The position numbers and the translations under genes are program-made. DNA of 7,872 nucleotides, from contig JAFYCQ010000028.1 of the NCBI GenBank assembly GCA_017539635.1, forward strand, positions 1 to 7,872, in the 5' to 3' direction. The notes below the pieces were generated by a model. That model did not search any database and was not told the origin of the DNA. It saw only the letters and a list, made by a program, of their open reading frames with translations. This document shows positions 1 to 6,322 of this stretch, piece by piece. How positions within the stretch are numbered: position 1 is the stretch's first letter; each line of letters begins with the position of its first letter. The DNA comes from Oscillospiraceae bacterium. GTDB taxonomy: Bacteria; Bacillota; Clostridia; Oscillospirales; Oscillospiraceae.

Positions 1-440
1 ATTATCGCGTCCAGCATGTTCCAGGCGTAATCCTCGCCCGTGTCGTTGTCGCCGACGTAATACACCCGGTAAGTATCGGTGACGTTGGACGGCTCCTCGC
101 CCTTTTCCAGCAGCGCTTCGTTCAGCTTCTGCTGGGTTTCGGAAAACACCTCTTCAACATAGCATTTCGAGCGTATGGAATCGATATTGGCCTGATAACC
201 CAGATCAGTAAGAGCGGCGTCTATAACGGTGGAAGAGTATATCTCCTCTACGTTCAGGGGGCTTCCGTCCGGCGTGTAGCCGTCCTTGGCCTCGCTGTTG
301 GTGTACTGGATGACAGTTGAGGCAACGTAGTGCTGCCGGGATTGTCCGTAGAAGAATATCGCCAGAGCGCCGATAACGGCAAAAAGAAATATCGGAATAC
401 TGAATTGCTTCAGATAACGAAGAGTACTGAACTTTTTCAT
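1..440 (-). CDS. Wzz/CpsC-like polysaccharide co-polymerase, second paralog (3' end outside window)
   Basis: The first 146 residues are visible; the gene continues past base 1. The protein begins with a short basic cytoplasmic stretch (MKKFSTLRYLKQ). A membrane segment follows at about residues 14-31 (IPIFLFAVIGALAIFFYG), then an extracytoplasmic region. This is the N-terminal layout of Wzz/CpsC-type polysaccharide co-polymerases, which set chain length or assist export of capsule, exopolysaccharide or wall polymer. Residues 39-82 line up with residues 62-105 of the gene just upstream: both have AST-V/I after the membrane segment, then EA, G-TP, N--EI, S--V and a final G. The two are therefore tandem paralogs. 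The ATG at 440 overlaps the TGA of the upstream gene (ATGA), pointing to translational coupling. No kinase motif is visible, but a C-terminal domain cannot be excluded because the end is missing. The membrane-anchored class is well supported; the exact polymer is unknown. Confidence 0.75.
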   Translation of the reverse strand, partial: MKKFSTLRYLKQFSIPIFLFAVIGALAIFFYGQSRQHYVASTVIQYTNSEAKDGYTPDGSPLNVEEIYSSTVIDAALTDLGYQANIDSIRSKCYVEEVFSETQQKLNEALLEKGEEPSNVTDTYRVYYVGDNDTGEDYAWNMLDAI

Positions 441-1789
441 ATTTCTCTCTCCTTATCCGAATTTGACAGGATCTTGCGCAGAAACACGCAGATGAACGCA
501 ATGACAATGATAAGCGCGGAGCAAATGAGCGCGGGGGCAAGGCCTATCCGCTGAGCAAAGCCTGTTGTGTCGTCGCTGAACCCGATATAGTTGCGGGCTT
601 TCGCGCTGGAATACGCGCTGTCTATGGACTGGATATCCGAGGCCAGCACATTAAGCGAATCCTCCAGCTCGCGGATCATGGAGTCGGCCTTTTCCGTTTT
701 TACCCTGTCGGCTCTGTTGGCCTCCAGCTTATCCGTCAGATAGGAGTTATACTCTATCTGCTCCATTCGTTCCATCGTGCCCGTAAGCTGCTCTTCGGCG
801 TGGATGGCCATGTTGTCCATTCCTGTTTTTGTTCTGGACATGTAATACTGCAGCTTCTGGTCCTTTGTGGGTATCATTACGACGGCGCTCATGGCCGCGT
901 CGTACATCTGTATCCCCTTGATGTCCTCTTCGTATGCGGCCATCAGCTTGCTGTGCATCAGGCTGTCCATGCGTATTTTGTAATCCAGCGTGCTTACCAG
1001 CCCCGTCCTGTCGTTTGCGATGCCGTTTTCAATGATATAGGAACGCAGCTTGGCCAGGTCGTAATCATAAAGGTTGCTTACCCGCTGCTCCAGGGCGGAG
1101 AAGGTGGTCCCGGTATTCGGGTCCCGATAGTTCTTGCTTTCCCGCATGCGGAGCTGCACGTATTTTTCAAGCTGACTGCACTTTAAATCCAGCAGATCGA
1201 CCGTCATCAGGTACTCGTCATTGAATTTCAGATCGTTTACGTCAAAGGACAGGATGGAGCCGTTGTATCCGTAGTGCTCCACGAAGTATTCCCTGTACGC
1301 CTTGCAGAGGAGCGAAAGCATGTCTTCCGCGGACACCTGGTCAACTGCGCCGTTGTTTGTAAAGCTGACGGTGAACGAGGTGCTGATATAGTTCACGCTG
1401 CCGCTGACGCTTTTGTCATGCGTCGCCTGAACGCTGACGCATTCGCTCAGCTCATCCGGGGTTATAGTCCCCTCCAGGCCGGCGTAATCGATCAGCCGCT
1501 CCATCACCTCGGGGCTGCGTATCTCGAAGATGTTGAATCGCGTCCTGTTGGGCGTAAGGCCCTTGGCCGCCTCCTCATAGTCCAGCGACAGGATAGTGCT
1601 GGCCGTGTGGAGGCTCCTGCCGTAGTTTATTCCGCACAGAATGAGGGCGATGACGATGAAGACGGCGAGAACGAGGAACCGCCGCTTCCAGAATGCCTCA
1701 AACGTATTTCGCAGGCTGCGCCGCCCTTTGCCCTGGCCTCCGGGGGCGGCCGGCGCGCCGGCGGTCTCCCGTATGATTTTACCTTCCAT
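437..1789 (-). CDS. Wzz/CpsC-like polysaccharide co-polymerase, first paralog
   Basis: A 450-residue protein with one hydrophobic segment near each end: about 39-57 (LVLAVFIVIALILCGINYG) and about 416-437 (LAPALICSALIIVIAFICVF). Between them lies roughly 350 residues of mostly helical, charged sequence, with a likely coiled coil at about 370-400. Two flanking membrane helices around a large extracytoplasmic helical domain is the signature topology of polysaccharide co-polymerases (Wzz/CpsC class). No Walker A tyrosine-kinase domain follows the second helix, so any BY-kinase partner would be a separate gene. The N-terminal tail carries a Gly/Ala/Pro-rich stretch. A GAAGGAG ribosome binding site at 1797-1803 stands 7 bases before the ATG and fixes the start. 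It lies 67 bases after the metallophosphoesterase gene and overlaps the next paralog by 4 bases, so all three are probably one transcript. The class is inferred from topology, paralogy and composition; the substrate cannot be told. Confidence 0.75.
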   Translation of the reverse strand: MEGKIIRETAGAPAAPGGQGKGRRSLRNTFEAFWKRRFLVLAVFIVIALILCGINYGRSLHTASTILSLDYEEAAKGLTPNRTRFNIFEIRSPEVMERLIDYAGLEGTITPDELSECVSVQATHDKSVSGSVNYISTSFTVSFTNNGAVDQVSAEDMLSLLCKAYREYFVEHYGYNGSILSFDVNDLKFNDEYLMTVDLLDLKCSQLEKYVQLRMRESKNYRDPNTGTTFSALEQRVSNLYDYDLAKLRSYIIENGIANDRTGLVSTLDYKIRMDSLMHSKLMAAYEEDIKGIQMYDAAMSAVVMIPTKDQKLQYYMSRTKTGMDNMAIHAEEQLTGTMERMEQIEYNSYLTDKLEANRADRVKTEKADSMIRELEDSLNVLASDIQSIDSAYSSAKARNYIGFSDDTTGFAQRIGLAPALICSALIIVIAFICVFLRKILSNSDKEREI

Positions 1790-1856
1790 TGCCTTTCTCC
1801 TTCTTTCTGCCTCTGAATCCGCGCCCTTTCCGCATGGCAGCTGCGACCCGGGGCGC

Positions 1857-2765
1857 TCAATAACGGTTTATATCTATTACGACTAGCTCGGGAATATTGT
1901 TTATCCGCGGCGGGAAGGGCTTGGAGTCCCCGAGTCCCCCGCTGATTATCAGCGTCTGCTGTTTGTCCAGAACGTATTTCCCCGAGGTGTATTCAGGGAA
2001 GAAGCCTTCTTCGGCAGTATATAAACCGCCGATGAAGGGCAGCACCACGATCCCGCCGTGCACGTGGCCCGCGATCCCCAGATCGAAGTCGTATTCGGAC
2101 AGCTGCGAATCAAAGAGGATCGGGATATGGGCCATGAGAATGGAATATTTGTCCGGGTCGATGTCGGCTTCCTCCATGAATTTCCGCCCGCCGTATTCTT
2201 CAAAGCCGTAAGACGTGCCCTCCACTCCTATAAGCTGAAGGGTATCCTGACCTATCTGTACCTCCTGGACAGCGTTGCGCAGAAGCGTAAGGCCCGCGTC
2301 TTCAAACGCCCGGGGCAGATCCTTGTCGCCCTCGTAATAGATGCGCTCGCTCTCGTGGTTTCCCAGAACGCCGTAGCAGGGCGCGATCTCCGACAGGGCG
2401 GACACAAGATCCAGCACGTGCCGGTAGTCGGCCTCTTTCAGGATGACCATGTCGCCCGGGAAAAGGATCAGGTCGGGCTTAAGGTCCCGAAGGTCGGAGA
2501 TCAGCACGTCGTTGTTTTCTCCGTATTCCCGGTCGTGGATATCGGAGACCACCGCGATCCGGATGTTGGAGCTGACTTTTCGGGAGGTTTCCTGATAGAA
2601 GTTTATTTCGTAATGCGTTTTTGTGTACAGTCCGTAAATGAATACGGCTGCACCTATGATGACCGCCAAAATGAGCAAAACGATCAAAATGCGAAGGAGC
2701 GTTCTTTTGACCCCTGTTTTCTTCTTTGCGGCCCTGCTCGTTTCGGCTGCGGCATTAGTTGTCAT
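1857..2765 (-). CDS. Membrane-anchored YkuE-like metallophosphoesterase
   Basis: A 302-residue calcineurin-like phosphoesterase. A basic N-terminus is followed by a membrane anchor at about residues 22-46, so the catalytic domain is probably outside the membrane. Metal-binding motifs occur in the canonical order: D75-x-H77 (VVSDIHD), G104-D105 (FPGDM), GNHE at 135-138, H213 (MAHIP) and GHVHGG at 233-238. After the last motif, LPFIGGLYTAEEGFFPEYTSGKY resembles the YkuE/YaeI subgroup, as does the C-terminal GGLGDS...PELVVI stretch. Family members hydrolyse phosphomonoesters or phosphodiesters with two metal ions; lipid or wall-related substrates have been proposed for some. It is the first gene of the leftward operon with the two co-polymerases, suggesting a role in handling lipid-linked or phosphorylated envelope intermediates, which is inference. 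Only a weak GGGGA stands about 12 bases before the ATG. The length and motif set are complete, so the gene is probably intact. Confidence 0.9.
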   Translation of the reverse strand: MTTNAAAETSRAAKKKTGVKRTLLRILIVLLILAVIIGAAVFIYGLYTKTHYEINFYQETSRKVSSNIRIAVVSDIHDREYGENNDVLISDLRDLKPDLILFPGDMVILKEADYRHVLDLVSALSEIAPCYGVLGNHESERIYYEGDKDLPRAFEDAGLTLLRNAVQEVQIGQDTLQLIGVEGTSYGFEEYGGRKFMEEADIDPDKYSILMAHIPILFDSQLSEYDFDLGIAGHVHGGIVVLPFIGGLYTAEEGFFPEYTSGKYVLDKQQTLIISGGLGDSKPFPPRINNIPELVVIDINRY

Positions 2766-2843
2766 GGCTTTAAAATCCCCGGTTCTGTTCTGGAATTGAT
2801 TTGTCAGGCATCAAGCTGCTTTCCGATGCGAATATTTATTGGT

Positions 2844-2872
2844 ATTTTATCACATTACGTCCGTCGATACAA
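2844..2872 (-). promoter_or_regulatory. Sigma-A-type promoter of the phosphoesterase/co-polymerase operon
   Basis: Read on the minus strand there is a TTGTAT -35 box (2872-2867), a 17-base spacer and a TAAAAT -10 box (2849-2844). The -10 is preceded by TGA, giving an extended -10. Transcription would begin near 2837 and leave a leader of roughly 70 bases before the ATG at 2765. The leader contains an imperfect hairpin (GCATC at 2829-2825 with GATGC at 2812-2808, plus an inner AAG/CTT). No recognised riboswitch is seen in it. Confidence 0.6.
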
Positions 2873-2927
2873 GCAGATGACCGAGTTTTTAATGCTTTAA
2901 GCGTCGTAAAAGGAGGAAAAATGCAGG

Positions 2928-2954
2928 AAAAAAGACTGTCAAAAAATCACAGTC
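2928..2954 (-). terminator. Possible weak minus-strand terminator hairpin
   Basis: On the minus strand, GACTGT (2954-2949) pairs perfectly with ACAGTC (2939-2934) across a 9-base loop. It is followed at once by six T (2933-2928). The stem is short and half AT, and no minus-strand gene lies upstream for it to end. It could block antisense transcription from the DUF4160 region into the phosphoesterase operon, or be chance in AT-rich DNA. Confidence 0.25.
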
Positions 2955-2975
2955 AAAACATCCTTGGAAAAGCAG

Positions 2976-3003
2976 TTGATTTTTCACGGTTTCGTGATAT
3001 AAT
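2976..3003 (+). promoter_or_regulatory. Extended -10 promoter of the DUF4160/DUF2442 cassette
   Basis: TTGATT (2976-2981) and a consensus TATAAT (2998-3003) are separated by 16 bases. TGA directly before the -10 box gives TGATATAAT, an extended -10. Transcription would start near 3010, about 23 bases before the DUF4160 ATG, leaving just enough room for the ribosome binding site at 3019-3024. Confidence 0.7.
2984..2997. promoter_or_regulatory. Candidate operator: TCACG-N4-CGTGA palindrome in the promoter spacer
   Basis: A perfect inverted repeat with 5-base arms and a 4-base centre (GTTT) lies wholly between the -35 and -10 boxes, and its right arm contains the TG of the extended -10. A protein bound here would compete directly with RNA polymerase. 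The likely binder is the HTH-bearing DUF2442 protein encoded by the second gene of the same transcript. The palindrome is seen in the sequence; the binder is inferred. Confidence 0.45.
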
Positions 3004-3032
3004 ATATGTGATCAAAACAGGAGGTTTCATCT

Positions 3033-3287
3033 ATGCCGGTATTGTCCAGATTCTACGGGATCATTATTCGTATGTATTTCCAGCAGGCGGAGCATAACCC
3101 GCCGCACATCCACGCCCTTTACGGAGAAGACATGGCCGCCGTTGACATCCAGACAGGGGCAATCCTGGAGGGCTATCTGCCTCCCAAGGCGCTGGCAATG
3201 GTTCAGGAATGGTCAGAGATCCACAAAACCGAGCTTCTGCATATGTGGGAGACGCAGGAGTTCAAAGCACTTTCTCCCCTTGAGTAA
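3033..3287 (+). CDS. DUF4160 family protein, first gene of a toxin-antitoxin-like pair
   Basis: An 84-residue cytoplasmic protein that begins MPVLSRFYGIIIRMYF and carries the family hallmark HNPPHIH at residues 21-27, followed by HALYGE. Further on are a DIQTG-ILEG-LP segment at 38-50 and a W-E-H-ELL-W pattern at 60-72. These match DUF4160 in order and length, so the gene is complete. The biochemical function of the family is not established. Its genes commonly sit beside DUF2442 genes, as here, and the pair is suspected of being a toxin-antitoxin-type module. An AGGAGG ribosome binding site (3019-3024) stands 8 bases before the ATG. The next gene begins 12 bases after the stop, with its own site overlapping that stop. 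A toxin role for this member would be inference; the His-rich motif could equally bind metal or nucleic acid. Confidence 0.9.
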   Translation: MPVLSRFYGIIIRMYFQQAEHNPPHIHALYGEDMAAVDIQTGAILEGYLPPKALAMVQEWSEIHKTELLHMWETQEFKALSPLE

Positions 3288-3299
3288 GGAGTTGGTTTA

Positions 3300-3734
3300 A
3301 TGTTCCATAAGGTGAAAGCAGTCAACGCCCTGCCGGACTATCGTTTGAGCGTACAGTTTTCGGAGGGTGTGACAAAAATCTATGATGTAAAGCCCCTGTT
3401 TGCGAAATGGGCGCCTTTCAAAACGCTGGAGAATGCCCCTGAGCTTTTCTCCGGCGTGGAGGTCGATACAGGCGGCTACGGCATCATCTGGAACGATGAT
3501 CTTGACCTTAGCTGCGATGAGCTGTTTGCAAACGGCCTAACCGTCAAGACGCCTTTCGACGGACTGATGGCTTTTACGGACGCCACCCAGCTTTGGGGGC
3601 TGAACGAAAGCACGCTTCGCAAGGCGATTGCCTACGGAAAGCTCGTCAACGGTGTAGACGCCTGCAAATACGGAAAGCAGTGGGTGATTTCCACGGAAGC
3701 GATGAAGCGGGAATACGGACAGCCGAAAATATAA
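3300..3734 (+). CDS. DUF2442 protein with C-terminal helix-turn-helix (putative autoregulator/antitoxin)
   Basis: A 144-residue protein in two parts. Residues 1-82 (VKAVNALPDYRLSVQFSEG start, then a -YDVKPL- stretch, ending near DELFANG) match DUF2442, a small beta-rich domain. Residues 92-140 form a helix-turn-helix of the kind seen in short Clostridia regulators: FTDATQLWGLNESTLRKAI, then a K-YGKQWVIST-EAMKREYG wing. I recall that some DUF2442 proteins also carry a C-terminal lambda-repressor-like DNA-binding domain, so the architecture is credible. An AAGGAG site (3286-3291) overlaps the DUF4160 stop codon and stands 8 bases from the ATG. As the promoter-distal gene it probably binds and neutralises the DUF4160 product and represses the shared promoter through the palindrome at 2984-2997. 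That is inferred from gene order and the HTH; neither activity is shown by the sequence. Confidence 0.85.
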   Translation: MFHKVKAVNALPDYRLSVQFSEGVTKIYDVKPLFAKWAPFKTLENAPELFSGVEVDTGGYGIIWNDDLDLSCDELFANGLTVKTPFDGLMAFTDATQLWGLNESTLRKAIAYGKLVNGVDACKYGKQWVISTEAMKREYGQPKI

Positions 3735-3765
3735 TAAACCGCAAGTCAGCTTCCGGCGCGGCATC

Positions 3766-3800
3766 AAAAAAAAGGCAGCCTTTTTCGGGCTGTCTTTTTT
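3766..3800. terminator. Bidirectional intrinsic terminator between convergent genes
   Basis: GGCAGCC (3774-3780) pairs with GGCTGTC (3788-3794) through one G-T wobble. The stem is extended by flanking A and T runs: A8 at 3766-3773 and T6 at 3795-3800. Both strands therefore show a GC-rich stem followed by a T tract. It lies 32 bases after the DUF2442 stop (plus strand) and 44 bases beyond the stop of the YczE-like gene (minus strand), so it can end both transcripts. Confidence 0.85.
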
Positions 3801-3843
3801 CTTCTATCCTCTTTTCGCAAAACCGCCTGCGCCGGCAGCTTAT

Positions 3844-4500
3844 TTACTCCAAAACCTTGTCCAGCCAGCCGTTTAGCCGGGCGTCGCGCCTCAGAAAGCG
3901 CACCACCATGCCGACGAACACGGCGGCAGCGGCCGTCCCCACGCCCACGTGCACCAGGCGGCGGTCGATGATAAGTGAGCCGGCGGCCGCGATGCATACC
4001 AGCAGAACGTCCTTTATTATCTTGATAATGCCGTACTCGACGCCTGTTTTCCGCGAGACGGCGGCGTCGAAGGCCTCCGTGCACATCATCAGCAGATTTG
4101 CCCGCAGCAGCAGATATACGCCGAGCCCCACCATAAGGATGCTGACGGCGCAGTAGGCTGTCCGCAGGGGAAGCCCGCCCGAGGGCAGCGGGCCTATAAG
4201 TATCGTCGTCAGGTCCGTCAGGCTGCCGAACAGCATGGCGGGGATGAGCTGGAGCAGGCGGAACGGGGGAAATTCCCGCCGCTCTATGGCGATCTGCGCC
4301 AGCAGAAAGATCACATTGAACAGGAACATGCTCATGCCCACCGAAATTCCCAGGGGCGCAGCATACACCACGGGGCAGCAGGCCACCGGGGAGGTGCCCA
4401 GCCGCGCTTTTATGGCAACGCTGGCGCCGAAGGCCGAAATAAACAGTCCCAGCAGCATCAGGATGATCCGGGGCACAAGAGATTGATGCTTTGTTTTCAT
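3844..4500 (-). CDS. YczE/YyaS/YitT-like integral membrane protein
   Basis: A 218-residue, strongly hydrophobic protein with five or six predicted membrane helices, at about 11-31, 51-72, 82-103, 113-134, 160-178 and 185-202. The motif KARLGTSPVACCPVVYA (31-47) after the first helix corresponds to the A-LG-SP--S-PYV stretch typical of the YczE/YyaS/YitT family (DUF6198-like) in Bacillota. The function of this family is not established; transport of a small molecule is a guess. The ATG at 4500 is the only usable start, because an in-frame stop (that of the GH3-like gene) lies 30 bases upstream. No Shine-Dalgarno sequence is visible in those 30 bases, so translation may depend on ribosomes finishing the upstream gene. 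It is probably cotranscribed with that gene and ends at the shared terminator at 3766-3800. Confidence 0.8.
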   Translation of the reverse strand: MKTKHQSLVPRIILMLLGLFISAFGASVAIKARLGTSPVACCPVVYAAPLGISVGMSMFLFNVIFLLAQIAIERREFPPFRLLQLIPAMLFGSLTDLTTILIGPLPSGGLPLRTAYCAVSILMVGLGVYLLLRANLLMMCTEAFDAAVSRKTGVEYGIIKIIKDVLLVCIAAAGSLIIDRRLVHVGVGTAAAAVFVGMVVRFLRRDARLNGWLDKVLE

Positions 4501-4530
4501 GGCGGCAAAAGCGGAACAGGCCCGGGCATT

Positions 4531-6222
4531 TTACAGGGCCGCGGCCTCTTCCTCCTCCCTGAGCTTGAAGAAGAACCTGCGCTGGAACTCGCTGCGTATC
4601 ACATGCACCGGCTTCAGCTGTGAGGCGGAGGTGCCCTTCATTATCATAACGTCCCGGTACAGGAGATAAGTCTCCGGCTGCAGAAGCACCAGCCGCAGAT
4701 CCAGATGCCCGCCGTCGAAATGTCGGATTATGGCCTTGTTCGCCTTTTTCAGCTCCTCCAGCAGACGGGAGCGTATGACCTCGTTTTTAACGCCCTCCGG
4801 GCGGGAGCGGAGCTCCAGCATAATAACGTAAGCGGGCGGCACGACGTCCGGGTCGGGGTAAACGGAATAATCCGTCACCTCCAGCCCCAGGGCATTTTCC
4901 GTCTCCTTTACCGCTTGCCGCACGGCGGGCTCCGAGGTCTTCTCGCCCCGGAGATTGGCCGCAAAGCCGAGCCGTGTCTCGAACTGAATGAGGGGAGTTT
5001 TCTCGCGGAAGCCCGTCACCCGCACCACGTCGTGCATCCGGTAGCGGTACAGCCCGGAATAATTAGTGATGATCAGCTCGTAGCATTTCCCGGCCTCCAG
5101 CCTGTCCATGGTGAGGCAGGGGGCCGTTTCGTCCTCCGCGTCCCTGAACTCCATAAAGCAGCCGTCCGGCGCCAGTACGGTGTCCTGGGTGTCTTTTCCG
5201 CTTAAAACGGAAAAGATGCCCTCGGAAGCGGCGACGCCGAAATAGAACACGTGGACACTGTCGCCCAGGATGTTCTTTTTGAGCTTTTCCGTGTAGGGGG
5301 AGAAGTTCGCCCCACCGGCGCTTATTATGTGGCTCAGCTTCGGCCAGATACGCTTTGCCCAGGGCTCGTCAAAGCCCTGAGAGAATGCCCGGCGCAGCTG
5401 ACCTGCCCGCTTCGGGTCGGGCTTTATCTGGGCCAGGAGGGAGGCCCTTACCTCCTCCGGCAGCTCCACGCTCTCGTCTATGGTGCCCAGCTCTATATCC
5501 CGGGCCAGCATCTCGTGGTGATCCTCTATGTACCGGAACATTTCGAGGATTATGTTGGAAAACGTCCCCATTATGTATGTGGCGTCGGGCTCCTGAAGGG
5601 CAAATCTGGTGTGGATATAGCGGGAAACCACCCCGGGGGCCGGCTGCCGCGCCTCGGCGGGAGAGGTGTATATCTGAGAAAACATGTTCTTGAAGGGCCC
5701 CTCTTTAACCGCCATGGAGGAGGCGCAGCCGTAGGTGGCGCCGCACTCCAGCACCTCGGAGGTGCCCTCCTGCAGGTTTATGCCCCTGCCGTCGGCCCAG
5801 CCGTAGCCGAGGCAGGAGGAGACGACGGCGTTAGTATAAAGGGCGAAATACTTGCCGCAGACGGAGAGCTGCTTTTTCGCCAGAGGGATATACTTGGGGC
5901 AGCCCAGTGTGCCGGAGGTCTTGTTGTAATGCCCTATGTGCTCGGCGGTGAGGATGTTCTCCTCTCCCTGCACCATGCGCTCTATGAAAGGCGCGAAATC
6001 GTCATATTCCCTGATGGGCAGGCGGGCCTGGTATTCCTCTATCGAGTGAATGTCCCCGAAGCCGTTTTCGATGCCGAACTCCGTGTCCCTGTTCTCCTGC
6101 AGGAGTGACAAAAGCAGCTCCTCCTGGGTTTTTCTCGGGTCCTTTGTCATCTTGTCCAGGGCTCGGATGGAGCTTTTGCCCATAAGGGACATCATTTTCA
6201 TCATCAGGCCGTAAAAAGACAT
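4531..6222 (-). CDS. Bacterial GH3-family acyl-adenylate/amido-synthetase-like enzyme
   Basis: A 563-residue protein of the GH3 family, a branch of the ANL adenylating superfamily best known from plant enzymes that join jasmonate, auxin or benzoates to amino acids. It has the early LP(I)REYDDFAPFIERM--GE stretch (68-88). The ATP-binding loop is KTSGTLGCPKYIPL (101-114; Ser/Thr-SGT class) and the adenine/acyl-site motif is YFGVAASEG (327-335). GLYRYRMHDVVRV at 390-402 corresponds to the Y-R-GDVV motif, with D398 the expected ribose ligand. NLRGEKTSE (423-431) corresponds to the hinge/C-domain DKT-E motif. The length fits the family, so it is probably complete. It likely activates a carboxylate with ATP and transfers it to an amine, but substrates cannot be predicted. 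An AGAGAGGAA site (6239-6231) precedes the ATG by 8 bases. It is the first gene of a two-gene unit with the YczE-like membrane protein. One oddity is His397 where Gly is usual before the conserved Asp. Confidence 0.88.
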   Translation of the reverse strand: MSFYGLMMKMMSLMGKSSIRALDKMTKDPRKTQEELLLSLLQENRDTEFGIENGFGDIHSIEEYQARLPIREYDDFAPFIERMVQGEENILTAEHIGHYNKTSGTLGCPKYIPLAKKQLSVCGKYFALYTNAVVSSCLGYGWADGRGINLQEGTSEVLECGATYGCASSMAVKEGPFKNMFSQIYTSPAEARQPAPGVVSRYIHTRFALQEPDATYIMGTFSNIILEMFRYIEDHHEMLARDIELGTIDESVELPEEVRASLLAQIKPDPKRAGQLRRAFSQGFDEPWAKRIWPKLSHIISAGGANFSPYTEKLKKNILGDSVHVFYFGVAASEGIFSVLSGKDTQDTVLAPDGCFMEFRDAEDETAPCLTMDRLEAGKCYELIITNYSGLYRYRMHDVVRVTGFREKTPLIQFETRLGFAANLRGEKTSEPAVRQAVKETENALGLEVTDYSVYPDPDVVPPAYVIMLELRSRPEGVKNEVIRSRLLEELKKANKAIIRHFDGGHLDLRLVLLQPETYLLYRDVMIMKGTSASQLKPVHVIRSEFQRRFFFKLREEEEAAAL

Positions 6223-6322
6223 GCAGCAGCTTCCTCTCTCTATTGAAGTCCGCAGATTCTGACAGTTATTGCAGCACCCCTCGCACAGAGCAAATATGCG
6301 CCGGATTTTGGTGTCGTCTTAT

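Noticed and set aside
205..540. 111-residue minus-strand frame overlapping the two co-polymerase genes
   Set aside because: It is a shadow in another frame: it covers the junction of two well-supported genes, is rich in Arg/Ser/Cys and has no domain-like pattern.
437..1789. Tyrosine-kinase (BY-kinase) fusion of the first co-polymerase
   Set aside because: The protein ends about 13 residues after its second membrane helix and has no Walker motifs.
2058..2900. 280-residue plus-strand frame antisense to the metallophosphoesterase
   Set aside because: The opposite strand carries every metallophosphoesterase motif in order; the antisense product has no recognisable domain and spans the opposing promoter.
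5251..6108. 285-residue plus-strand frame antisense to the GH3-like gene
   Set aside because: It is a long open antisense frame produced by GC-rich codon bias; the GH3 motifs on the minus strand explain the region.
6223..6316. Possible riboswitch or attenuator in the leader of the GH3-like gene
   Set aside because: Only short, imperfect pairings were found, with no terminator stem and no motif of a known riboswitch class.
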